64,000 bases of DNA from positions 205,836 to 269,835 of the forward strand of contig JARKQJ010000218.1 of assembly GCA_029973955.1 (NCBI GenBank). Direction: 5' to 3'. Under the pieces are notes generated by a model, which saw only the letters and a program-made list of their open reading frames with translations, made no database searches and was not told the DNA's origin. This DNA comes from Paludibaculum sp. Its GTDB lineage: Bacteria > Acidobacteriota > Terriglobia > Bryobacterales > Bryobacteraceae. The translations under genes were made by a program, and so were the position numbers. This document shows positions 27,519 through 34,818 of this stretch, one piece after another (within the stretch, counting starts at the first letter, position 1; each line of letters opens with the position of its first letter).

Positions 27519-28129
27519 ACCGCACTGCTTCGCGCGGGGAGCTCAGGGCTGGGGTTCGGATTGCCGCGTCTGGCCCGGGTGCGCTGGATTTCGGCGGCGA
27601 GTTCCTCGAAAGAGCTGGGGGTGAGAGGTTCGAGAGCGGGTCGGGGGGCAGGTGCGGAGAGGCGGGCCAGGGGTGTGGCACATTCGACGCCGGGATCGAG
27701 GGGAAAGAGCGCGCGCTGGGTCTGGAGTTGCTGTAACTGATTGAGAGCACGGTCGAAGGTGCGTTCGAGCTCGCGGCGGTAACGGGCGATGCGGAGGAGG
27801 CGGGCGGCGTCTTCGCCGGCGTCATTCGGGTTCGTTCCGGTGAGCAGTTCGGACTCGAGAAAGCGGGCGCGGCGGAGGTTCCAGCCGGCGGCGACGAGGC
27901 GGTGGAAGTACTCCTCTTCGAGCGCGCCTTCGGGGCGGGTGTCGTGGAGGAGGCCGCGGCAGTAGGCATCGAACTCGGCGGTTTGCTCGGAAGGGACGAA
28001 GGGGTGGCGGGCGGTGAGGCCGTCCTTGGTGGCGTTGGAGGCGGAGCGAGCCTTGCCTTCGGGTGTGCGGGGTCCGGTGGAGAGCAGGGCGTTGGCCTGG
28101 TTGGCGGTGATCTGGGCGGCGGTGGCCAT
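27515..28129 (-). CDS. Acidobacteria-type protein of unknown function (TPEGKARSASNATK family)
   Basis: 204 residues. The N-terminus TANQANALLSTGPRTPEGK, then SASNATKDGLTARH, is a strongly conserved opening that I recall from many paralogues in Acidobacteriota and Planctomycetota. The middle is helical with many Arg/Glu/Leu (EYFHRLVAAGWNLRRARFLE, YRRELERTFDRALNQLQQLQ), the end Pro-rich. No catalytic motif is seen. The basic N-terminal GPxTPEGKxRSxxNxxK segment may bind nucleic acid. AAAGGA before ATG 28129 supports that start over one 72 bases upstream. Confidence 0.65.
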   Translation of the reverse strand: MATAAQITANQANALLSTGPRTPEGKARSASNATKDGLTARHPFVPSEQTAEFDAYCRGLLHDTRPEGALEEEYFHRLVAAGWNLRRARFLESELLTGTNPNDAGEDAARLLRIARYRRELERTFDRALNQLQQLQTQRALFPLDPGVECATPLARLSAPAPRPALEPLTPSSFEELAAEIQRTRARRGNPNPSPELPARSSAV

Positions 28130-28299
28130 GGTGCGGGTCCTTTCGACGGCAGAAATGAAAAGGGCAGGCACAGAGGCCTGCCCACGAACAAAGGATCGCA
28201 TGAGCGGCCAAGCGCCGCGGGGCGAATGGGGGCAGCTTTTGTTGAAAAGAAAGGGAGATATTTCGCTTCGAAGAGCGGTGACCGGGGTCTTGTGAGGGG

Positions 28300-28638
28300 C
28301 TAGTTTTTGCGCATGCCGATGGCGACGCAGAACCAGGCGACGGCGAGGCTGGCAAAGGAGAGGACGACGGGAGCCAAGCCCTCCATGAAGACGGCGCCGA
28401 CGACGCGGACAGCCTCGAGGTCGAGTGCGCTCCTGCTGCTGATGGCGACAAAGCCGTTGGAGATGGCGAGGACCAGGGTGCAGGCCGTGGCGAAGAGGGC
28501 TCCCAGTGTGAGGGGCCTGAGGATGGCGAGGAGCCTTTCGCTGGGACGAAGGGCAAACCAGGCGCCGGCGACGGCGGGCACCAGGGAGATGAACAGACCG
28601 AAGAGAGAAGCGATACTGGCTCCGGCGAGACCACGCAT
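28300..28638 (-). CDS. Small integral membrane protein, unknown
   Basis: 112 residues with three or four hydrophobic spans (IASLFGLFISLVPAVAGAWF, PLTLGALFATACTLVLAI, SFASLAVAWFCVAIGM). The start at 28638 is set by AAGGAGG four bases upstream. No domain is recognised. It is divergent from the broken sigma-factor gene, with about 100 bases between the starts. Confidence 0.6.
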   Translation of the reverse strand: MRGLAGASIASLFGLFISLVPAVAGAWFALRPSERLLAILRPLTLGALFATACTLVLAISNGFVAISSRSALDLEAVRVVGAVFMEGLAPVVLSFASLAVAWFCVAIGMRKN

Positions 28639-28741
28639 AAGAACCTCCTTGCAGAATCGATCGAACGCTACACTCGAATAACGCCGGGGCTGGGCGAACG
28701 TGACAATGTCACGATTGCGGCGGCAGGGCGTTATCACCGGT

Positions 28742-29342
28742 ATGGACCGCGAACGCGAGTGCGCCCTGGTGGCCGGGCTGAAGGCGGGGGAGCCGGGTGC
28801 GTTCGACGAAGCGTTCGAGGCCTACAACCGGCGGCTGCTGAGTTTTCTGCCGCGGATGTCGGGCAACCGGGCGGTGGCCGAGGACCTGGCGGCGGAGAGG
28901 TGGATGCGGCTGGTGGCGCGCGGGCGGGAGTTGGAAGAGGGGACGCAAGTGGGGGCGTGGCTGTTCACGGTGGCGCGGAATCTGTTTGTGAGTCATTGCC
29001 GCTCGCGGCTGCGGCACCAGGAGTATACGTCGGATCTGGTGATGCTGTGGCCGGTGCAGTTGCCGCGGTCGCCGTACTAGCAAGCGGTGGAGGGCGAGGC
29101 GGCGGAGCGGCTGGAGGCGGAGATGGCGGCTTTGCCGTTGATCTACCGGGAGGCTCTGTTGCTGGTGGGTGTGGAGCAGATGCGGCCGTCGGCGGCGGCG
29201 GGGGTGTGCGGTGTCAGCCCGGAGGCGTTCCGGCAGCGGTTGAGCCGGGCGCGCGGGCTGTTGACGGAATGGCTGCGCGATGCGGAAGCGCGGCGGAGGC
29301 CGGTTTCCGAGAGGAGGGATGCAAGAAGCACGAGCCGGATGA
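28742..29342 (+). pseudogene. ECF sigma factor interrupted by an amber codon
   Basis: The frame from ATG 28742 encodes a sigma region 2 (AVAEDLAAERWMRLVARG, AWLFTVARNLFVSHCRSRLR) and meets TAG at 29078-29080, codon 113, in the linker. The same frame then encodes a clear region 4 (AALPLIYREALLLVGVEQM, SPEAFRQRLSRARGLLTEWL). A single extra C at 29322 moves the stop far downstream; without it the frame would end at TGA 29340-29342. It may be dead, or region 2 and region 4 may be made separately (a GTG at 29087 could start the second part, though no ribosome site is seen). Confidence 0.7.
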
Positions 29343-29550
29343 ACTGTTCGAAGAACTGGCAAGGATGCAGGGTGTGGAGCCGGATGTGGAATGGGAGCGG
29401 CGGTTGCTGGCGAGGTGCCACGCAGAGATGGACCGGCGGGCCGGCAGAAGGGCGGCCGTCGCGATGGGGCGGATTCACGACCTGGCGGCGGCGGCGCTGG
29501 CCGGGTACCTGGCGGCGGTCCTGGGCGAAGTGCGGAAGTTGATGCACTGA
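29319..29550 (+). pseudogene. Sigma-factor partner gene with frameshifted start
   Basis: Reading from 29323, HEPDELFEELARMQGVEP leads into about 75 residues ending LAAVLGEVRKLMH at TGA 29548-29550, with coding-like composition. The ATG at 29319, placed after GAGAGGAGG, is out of frame by one base. Deleting C 29322 gives MKKHEPDELFEELARM in frame and also restores a sigma-factor stop. As it stands, translation could only begin at ATG 29365 and yield about 61 residues. Position and charge suggest an anti-sigma or regulatory partner; no zinc motif is seen. Confidence 0.55.
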
Positions 29551-30042
29551 GGGGGGATCAGGGACGGACGGGCGAGGGTGCGACGCTCCGGCCGCCGCGC
29601 CCGCTCATCGCCCGCTCATCAAGGCGATTGGTTTCCGGCTGGTTATTCCCTGGCAGGTTGCTCTCTAGCAGAGCCCGCGTCTGCTTGGCGGGCCGCTGGT
29701 AGGATAAAGCGTCCCCGCCAGCGAGCCAATCAGTTCTCAGCGAACGGGGATCTCTCCCTATTTGTCTCGACTCAACATAGGGGTCCAGTCCTGTCCCGCC
29801 TTTGAGGGGACAGGTTGGAGTGTCCCACGTGCGATTTGGGAGGGATGATTTTGGTGGCGGTTCGGGGTTATGTCCGGGTGAAAGGGGCATTGTGCCGGCA
29901 GGAGGTGATGGGCGGTGGGGGATGGATGCGGTTCAGTGGGGTGCTAGTGCTTGTTTGGGGTGAATTCTGCGCGAATGAACTGCGAAGATAGGCGCCATTG
30001 GTGGGGCGGGAGGTCTGTTCGGGGGATGCGATTGGGGACGGG
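29551..30042. other. Non-coding stretch without recognised gene
   Basis: About 490 bases between the broken sigma-partner gene and the end of lysA. I see no convincing reading frame, tRNA or riboswitch. It holds a direct repeat of CGCCCGCTCAT (29599-29620), a TGGCGGG/CCCGCCA inverted pair spread over about 35 bases near 29680-29720, and a hairpin at 29790-29814. Together with the decayed genes before it, it looks like an eroding segment. Confidence 0.5.
29790..29814. repeat. Hairpin with 8-bp arms
   Basis: CCTGTCCC at 29790-29797 pairs with GGGACAGG at 29807-29814 across a nine-base loop. No T run follows on either strand, so it is not a standard terminator. It lies in the non-coding stretch downstream of lysA. 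Confidence 0.4.
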
Positions 30043-31308
30043 TCAGGCTGTCCCGTTTTGTTCGTTTTGTTCGCCGCGGATGAGGTCTTCCAGGGTTTCG
30101 CGGCGGCGGACCTGTTTCCAGGTGGCGCCGTCGACTAGGACTTCGCTGGGGCGGAGGCGGGCGTTGTAGTTGGAGGCCATGGCGAAGCCGTAGGCTCCGC
30201 AGGTCATGGCGGCGATCATGTCTCCGGGCATCACGTTTGCTACTTCGCGGCCGGTGGCGAGGAAGTCGCTGCTTTCACAGACCGGGCCGACTACGTCGGC
30301 GACTACGGTGCCGAGCTTGGATTCGCGCAAGGGGAGGATCTCGTGGTGGGCTTCGTAGAGGGCGGGGCGGATGAGTTCCGTCATCGAGGCGTCGACGATG
30401 ATGAAGTGCTTCTGGCCGCTTTGCTTGCGGTAGAGGACGCGGGAGAGGAGGGCTCCGGAGGAGGCGACGAGGGAACGGCCGGGTTCGAGGAAGAGAGTGA
30501 GGTTGCGGCCCGAGATGAGTTGCTTGAGGCGGGCGAGGAAGCCGGGGACGTCGGGGGCGGATTCGTGGGGCTGGTAGGGGACGCCGAGGCCGCCGCCCAG
30601 GTCGAGGTCGGTGATGTTGATGCCATTGGCGCGGAGGGTGTCGATGAGGCCGAGGAGGCGTTGGGCGGCTTCGAGGACGGGGGCGGGGTCAAGGAGTTGG
30701 GAGCCGATGTGGCAACTGACGCCCTGAACGGAGAGGCCGGGTAGGGCCGCGGCTGTTTCGTAGACGGCGGCTACTTCGGCGATGTCGATGCCGAATTTGT
30801 GTTCTTTGAGTCCGGTGGAGATGTAGGGGTGGGTGGAGGCGTCGACGTCGGGATTGACGCGGATGGCGATGGCGGCGGTTTTGTTGAGGCGGCGGGCGAG
30901 GGCGCTGATGAGGGCGATTTCGCCTTCGCTTTCGCAGTTGAAGGAATGGATGCCTTGCTCCAGGGCGTATTCGACCTCTTCGCGAGTCTTGCCGACGCCG
31001 GAGAAGACGACCTTGGCGGGATCGCCGCCGGCCTGGAGGACGCGGTAGAGTTCGCCGCCGGAGACGATGTCAAAGCCGGCGCCGAGGGTGGCGAGGTGGC
31101 GGAGGACGCCGAGGTTGCCGTTGGCCTTGACGGCGTAGCAGATGTGGTGTGGGATGCCGGCGAGACCTTCTGCGTATTGGAGGTAGGCGTTGCGGATGCC
31201 GGCGGCGGAGTAGACGTAACAGGGGGTTCCTTCGCGCTCGGCGACGGATTGAAGTTCGACGTCCTCGCAAAAGAGCATTCCACCGCGGTACTGGAAGACA
31301 GGGTTCAT
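30043..31308 (-). CDS. lysA: Diaminopimelate decarboxylase
   Basis: 421 residues. It is the last step of lysine synthesis (meso-diaminopimelate to lysine), PLP dependent. CYAVKANGNLGVLRHLA near residue 52 holds the PLP Lys; HKFGID, CHIGSQLLD and DLGGGLGVPY are family segments, and GPVCESSDFLA carries the active-site Cys from the partner subunit of the dimer. The start at 31308 (MNPVFQYRGG) is 11 bases after the stop of the phosphatase gene. It is the last gene of an rpiB-deoC-PP2C-lysA operon. Its presence argues for the diaminopimelate route. Confidence 0.95.
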   Translation of the reverse strand: MNPVFQYRGGMLFCEDVELQSVAEREGTPCYVYSAAGIRNAYLQYAEGLAGIPHHICYAVKANGNLGVLRHLATLGAGFDIVSGGELYRVLQAGGDPAKVVFSGVGKTREEVEYALEQGIHSFNCESEGEIALISALARRLNKTAAIAIRVNPDVDASTHPYISTGLKEHKFGIDIAEVAAVYETAAALPGLSVQGVSCHIGSQLLDPAPVLEAAQRLLGLIDTLRANGINITDLDLGGGLGVPYQPHESAPDVPGFLARLKQLISGRNLTLFLEPGRSLVASSGALLSRVLYRKQSGQKHFIIVDASMTELIRPALYEAHHEILPLRESKLGTVVADVVGPVCESSDFLATGREVANVMPGDMIAAMTCGAYGFAMASNYNARLRPSEVLVDGATWKQVRRRETLEDLIRGEQNEQNGTA

Positions 31309-31319
31309 GGGGGGGATCC

Positions 31320-33071
31320 TCAATCGACTTTGAGCACGATGACGGTCTGGTCATCGTGGACGGGTTGGGTTTCGCGGAAGCCTTCGAGGTCGGCCAGCAG
31401 GCCGTCGGCGATCTGCTGGGCGGAGAGATTGCAGTTGGCTTCGAGATAGCGGCGGAGACGGCGGCGGCCGTACTCTTCGCCGGCGGGGTTGGGCTGATCC
31501 TGGACGCCGTCGCTGAAGAGAACCACGACGTCGCCGGGTTCGGCCTCAAAGCGGGTTTCGTCGTATTCGACATTTTCTAGCAGACCGACGGGGATGCCGG
31601 CGGCGTGGGGCTGGAGGATCTGTCCGTTGCGGCAAAGCAGGGGCGTGGTGGAGCCGGCGTTGGACATGATGAACTCGCGTTCTCTGGCGCGCCAGAGGAG
31701 GGCGAGCAGAGTGACGTAGCGGGCGGGCACCTGGCGTTCCATCAACGTGTCGTTGAGGGAGCGGAGGAGTTGGGCGGGACTGCGGTGGCGGCCGGCGGCG
31801 CCGCGGAGGACGCCGGAGAAGAGGGCGCCGTAGAGGGCGGCGGCTGCGCCTTTGCCGCTGGAGTCGCCAAAGGCGAGCATGGTTTCGTTGGCGTCGTATT
31901 CGAAGAAGTCGAAGACGTCGCCGGAGACGAGGCGGGCGGGCTTGAGGCGGATGCCGGCGGTGAGGCCGGAGAGTTCGGGCGCCTTGGTGGGGAGGAGGAC
32001 GGATTGGAGTTTGTGGGCGGCCAGGAGGTCCTGCTGGATCTCTTTCTCGCGGATCTCGAGTTCCTGGTAAAGGCGCGCGTTTTCGATGGCGATGGCGACG
32101 GAAGGCGCGATGAGTTGAAGCGTGCGGACGTGATCCTCGTTGAAGTAGCCGACGCGCTTACTCTCGAGATCCATGACGCCGATGACGCGATCCTTGACGA
32201 CCAAGGGGATGGCGACCTCGCTGCGGATGCCGGCGTGGGTTTCGATGTAACGGTCGTCGGCGGCGATGTCGGGGGCGAGGATGGGTTTGCGGCTGGAGGC
32301 GGCGGCGCCGGTGATGCCCTGGCCGAGCGGGAGGCTGGTGAGCTGGGCCTTTTTGTCGAAGCGCTGGCTGTAGATGCTGCGGAGCTGACCTCGGGACTCA
32401 TCGACCTGCATGACGATGAAGGAGTCGTAGTTGATGAGGGTTTTGACGTTGCGGGCGATTTTTTCGAGGAGGTCGTCGAGTTTGAGGATCGAAGAGAACT
32501 CCTGGGCCATGGAGGCCAGGGTGCGAGTGGTGCGGTTCTGGCGCTCGACGCGGCGGTAGAGGCGGGCGTTGTCGATGGCGGCGCCGACGCGGGAGGCGAT
32601 CAACTGGAGGAGGGCGCGGTCCTGGGGGGTGAAGGCGTCAAAGGCGGTGGCCTGGAGGTCGAGGACGCCGACGAGTTTGTGGCGGACGACCATGGGGACG
32701 GCGAGTTCGCTGCGGACAGCGTCGAGGGCGTTCAGGTAGCGGGGGTCGGCCAGGACATCGCCGACCATGACGGGCTGGCGTTCGGAGGCGGCGGCGCCGG
32801 TGATGCCTTCGCCGAGGCGGATGAGGAGATTGCGAATGATCTCCTGACGGTGGCCTTGGGCGTATTTGATGCGCAGGCCCTTGCGGCGTTCGGAGTAGAG
32901 CAGGATGGCGAAGAGTTCGTGGGGGATGACCTGGCGGACGATGGTGGCGACGTTCGCGAGCAGGGTTTCGAGGTCGAGGGTTTCGGCGGTGGCCGAAGAG
33001 ACTTCGAGCAGGAAGTCGAGCAATTCGGCCCGCTCCCGGAAGCGAACCCGGGATTTCTTCTGAGTCGCCAT
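31320..33071 (-). CDS. GAF-GAF-PP2C serine phosphatase (RsbU/SpoIIE type)
   Basis: 583 residues. Two GAF domains lie in tandem at about 25-170 (EGITGAAASERQPVMVGDV) and 195-340 (QGITGAAASSRKPILAPDI), then a PP2C/SpoIIE domain at about 385-583 with GDVFDFFEYD, LAFGDSSGKGAAAALYG and VLFSDGVQDQPN, which keep the metal-binding Asp residues. No transmembrane part. It probably dephosphorylates an anti-sigma-antagonist in a partner-switching system in response to a small ligand or redox state sensed by the GAF domains; no such partner genes are in the window. It lies six bases after deoC. Confidence 0.9.
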   Translation of the reverse strand: MATQKKSRVRFRERAELLDFLLEVSSATAETLDLETLLANVATIVRQVIPHELFAILLYSERRKGLRIKYAQGHRQEIIRNLLIRLGEGITGAAASERQPVMVGDVLADPRYLNALDAVRSELAVPMVVRHKLVGVLDLQATAFDAFTPQDRALLQLIASRVGAAIDNARLYRRVERQNRTTRTLASMAQEFSSILKLDDLLEKIARNVKTLINYDSFIVMQVDESRGQLRSIYSQRFDKKAQLTSLPLGQGITGAAASSRKPILAPDIAADDRYIETHAGIRSEVAIPLVVKDRVIGVMDLESKRVGYFNEDHVRTLQLIAPSVAIAIENARLYQELEIREKEIQQDLLAAHKLQSVLLPTKAPELSGLTAGIRLKPARLVSGDVFDFFEYDANETMLAFGDSSGKGAAAALYGALFSGVLRGAAGRHRSPAQLLRSLNDTLMERQVPARYVTLLALLWRAREREFIMSNAGSTTPLLCRNGQILQPHAAGIPVGLLENVEYDETRFEAEPGDVVVLFSDGVQDQPNPAGEEYGRRRLRRYLEANCNLSAQQIADGLLADLEGFRETQPVHDDQTVIVLKVD

Positions 33072-33077
33072 GGAGGA

Positions 33078-33974
33078 TTACCGGGTGGCAGCCTCGACGA
33101 TTTTGACGCTGGCGGAGGCGCCGATGCGGGAGGCCCCGGCATCGGTCATGGCCTTGAGGTCTTCGAGAGTGCGGATGCCGCCGGAGGCTTTGACGCCCAT
33201 GGAGGCGCCGACCACCTTGCGCATGAGGGCGATGTCGGCGGCGGTGGCGCCGTGCTTGGAGAAGCCGGTGGAGGTTTTGACGAAGTCGGCGCCGGCGAGT
33301 TTGCAGAGGGCGCAGGCGATGGCTTTCTCGTCGTCGGAGAGGAGGGCGGTTTCGAGGATGACCTTGAGGATGGCGCGGCCCTTGTGGCAAGTAGTGGCGA
33401 CGGCGCGGATGTCGGCTTCGACGGTTTTGACGTCGCCGCCCTTGAGGGCGCCGACGTTCATGACCATGTCGACCTCCTGGGCGCCGGCGCGGATGGCGAG
33501 TTCGGCCTCGCAGACCTTGGCGGCGGTGGAGGTGGCGCCGAGAGGGAAGCCGACGACGGTGCAGACGAGGACAGGCGTGCCGCGAAGTTCTTCGGCGACG
33601 ACAGGAACCCAGTGGGGGTTGACGCAGACGCTGGCGAAGCCGTACTGCTTCGCTTCGGCGCAGACCTTGCGCACCTCATCCTCGGTGGCTTCGGGCTTGA
33701 GGATGGTGTGGTCGATGAGGGCGGCGAGGGCGGGATCGACCTTGGTGGTGAGTTCGCTGGTGGAGACGCGGGTGGCGCCGGCGGCGACGATGGTGCGGGT
33801 CTTCTTCGAGCACATCTGAGCGCAGCGCTGGACGCAGCCGGGGCAGACTTCATGGGAATCGTTGAGACCTTCGCGGCCTTTGACGCCGGCGGATGGGATG
33901 GACGCCGGGCGGGATTCAGCAAGGATCTGCTCGGCGATTTCAGCGGCTAGTCGTTCGATTGCTTCGGGGTCCAC
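33078..33974 (-). CDS. deoC: Deoxyribose-phosphate aldolase with amphipathic N-terminal extension and Cys cluster
   Basis: 298 residues from GTG 33974; a typical aldolase is about 220. The C-terminal barrel is standard: DHTILKPEAT, VVGFPLGA, FVKTSTGF (Schiff-base Lys) and VKASGGIRT (second Lys). The N-terminus EAIERLAAEIAEQILAE is an amphipathic helix of the kind that targets enzymes into bacterial microcompartments, followed by a linker and a Cys cluster (CPGCVQRCAQMC). The start overlaps the rpiB-like gene by 28 bases. A longer frame exists upstream but is unlikely to be used. Role: cleavage of 2-deoxyribose 5-phosphate. Confidence 0.85.
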   Translation of the reverse strand: MDPEAIERLAAEIAEQILAESRPASIPSAGVKGREGLNDSHEVCPGCVQRCAQMCSKKTRTIVAAGATRVSTSELTTKVDPALAALIDHTILKPEATEDEVRKVCAEAKQYGFASVCVNPHWVPVVAEELRGTPVLVCTVVGFPLGATSTAAKVCEAELAIRAGAQEVDMVMNVGALKGGDVKTVEADIRAVATTCHKGRAILKVILETALLSDDEKAIACALCKLAGADFVKTSTGFSKHGATAADIALMRKVVGASMGVKASGGIRTLEDLKAMTDAGASRIGASASVKIVEAATR

Positions 33975-34603
33975 GATGAATACTTGAGTTCGATAGCGGT
34001 GATCTTGTCGATCCGGCCCTGATGCCGGCCGCCCGCAAAGGGCGTGGCCAACCATGTCCTGAGAACATCTTCGGCTTGGCTTTGGGTGAGCAAACGTCCA
34101 CCCAAAGTAAGGACATTGGCATGGTTGTGCTCGCGGCTGTTGCGCGCGGAAGCCCTATCATAGCATAGGGCTGCGCGGACACCCGGGACCTTATTGGCGG
34201 CCATGGCGGAGCCGATTCCGGCGCCGTCGACAATGATGCCGAGGGCGGCTTCGCCCTGGGCGACGAGGGCGGCGACGGCGTGGGCGATGTCGGGGTAGTC
34301 GACGGCCTTCTCCTCATGGACGCCGACGTCGCGGATGGTCCAGCCGAGTTCTTCGAGGACGGGTTTGAGGCGTTCTTTCATCGAAAAGCCGCCGTGGTCG
34401 GAGCCAAGTGCAATGGTTTGTTCGGGTTTGGAGAGGCGGGCGAGGTCTTCGGGGGCGAGTTCGACGATTTCGATGGCGCGTTCGCGGGCGAGGTCGCGGG
34501 CGGAGGGGGTGAAGAGGGCGCCGGCGGGGAGGTGGAGTTTGCCGGAGAGAGGGATGTCCTGTTCTGTGACGACGCGGCGCACGACGTTATGATTATGGCG
34601 CAT
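33947..34603 (-). CDS. rpiB: RpiB/LacAB family sugar-phosphate isomerase with N-terminal extension
   Basis: 218 residues, against about 150 for plain RpiB. The isomerase domain shows ALGSDHGGFSMKERL and DGAGIGSAMAANKVPGVRAA. In E. coli RpiB the catalytic Cys precedes GTGIG; here that place is Asp, so the chemistry differs or another residue serves. The first ~65 residues (VTEQDIP, GALFTPSARDLARERAIEIV) match a segment I know from microcompartment-associated proteins. The start is uncertain: ATG 34603 has no visible ribosome site, and a GTG 18 bases inside is possible. First gene of the operon with deoC, PP2C phosphatase and lysA. Confidence 0.8.
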   Translation of the reverse strand: MRHNHNVVRRVVTEQDIPLSGKLHLPAGALFTPSARDLARERAIEIVELAPEDLARLSKPEQTIALGSDHGGFSMKERLKPVLEELGWTIRDVGVHEEKAVDYPDIAHAVAALVAQGEAALGIIVDGAGIGSAMAANKVPGVRAALCYDRASARNSREHNHANVLTLGGRLLTQSQAEDVLRTWLATPFAGGRHQGRIDKITAIELKYSSWTPKQSND

Positions 34604-34654
34604 TGGGGGAGGGAAGCGCCGGGGGAATCGGGCTTTCCATGGCATTTACGGTGG

Positions 34655-34675
34655 CCCCGAGGCTGCGCCTCGGGG
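34655..34675. repeat. Perfect palindrome, 9-bp arms
   Basis: CCCCGAGGC at 34655-34663 and GCCTCGGGG at 34667-34675 enclose TGC. It lies in the 215-base gap between the divergent rpiB-like and SPFH genes, 50 bases upstream of the rpiB start. With the hairpin at 34729 it forms a pair, each flanked by GGAATCGGG/GGAATTGGG-like sequence, which suggests a small dispersed element. Confidence 0.6.
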
Positions 34676-34728
34676 GAGTCGGGTGGGAAGGGCCGGGGAA
34701 TCGGGGGATTTAGGGCTTTGGCCCGTTT

Positions 34729-34748
34729 CCCCGGACTGGCGTCCGGGG
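34729..34748. repeat. Perfect palindrome, 8-bp arms
   Basis: CCCCGGAC at 34729-34736 and GTCCGGGG at 34741-34748 enclose TGGC. It is the second of two GC-rich hairpins in the same gap and lies about 70 bases before the SPFH gene. No T run follows, so it is not an obvious terminator. Confidence 0.6.
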
Positions 34749-34791
34749 GAATTGGGCTGGGATCGCGGGAACAAGTCGGGGGGAGTTCCCG

Positions 34792-34797
34792 TATACT
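34792..34797 (+). promoter_or_regulatory. Possible -10 box (TATACT) for the SPFH-polyamine operon
   Basis: TATACT differs by one base from the consensus and stands 21 bases before ATG 34819. GGAACA at 34768-34773 could be a weak -35 at 18 bases. The leader would be short, with GGAG just before the ATG. Confidence 0.35.
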
Positions 34798-34818
34798 CAG
34801 GTACACGGAGATCCCAAC

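Noticed and set aside
29078..29080. The amber codon as pyrrolysine in the sigma factor
   Set aside because: It lies in a non-catalytic linker, no pyl genes are visible, and the same locus carries a second lesion, so decay is simpler.
31605..33950. A 781-codon open frame on the plus strand opposite the phosphatase and deoC genes
   Set aside because: It is the mirror of GC-rich coding sequence: Gly/Ala/Asp/Glu-rich, without any domain, while the minus-strand genes have full GAF, PP2C and aldolase motifs.
34081..34172. Two inverted repeats (TTTGGGTG/CACCCAAA and AGCCCTAT/ATAGGGCT)
   Set aside because: Both lie inside the rpiB-like reading frame, which stays coherent through them; chance or codon effects explain them as well as regulation.
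33078..34603. A complete bacterial microcompartment locus
   Set aside because: No shell protein gene occurs in the window; only enzyme extensions suggest it.
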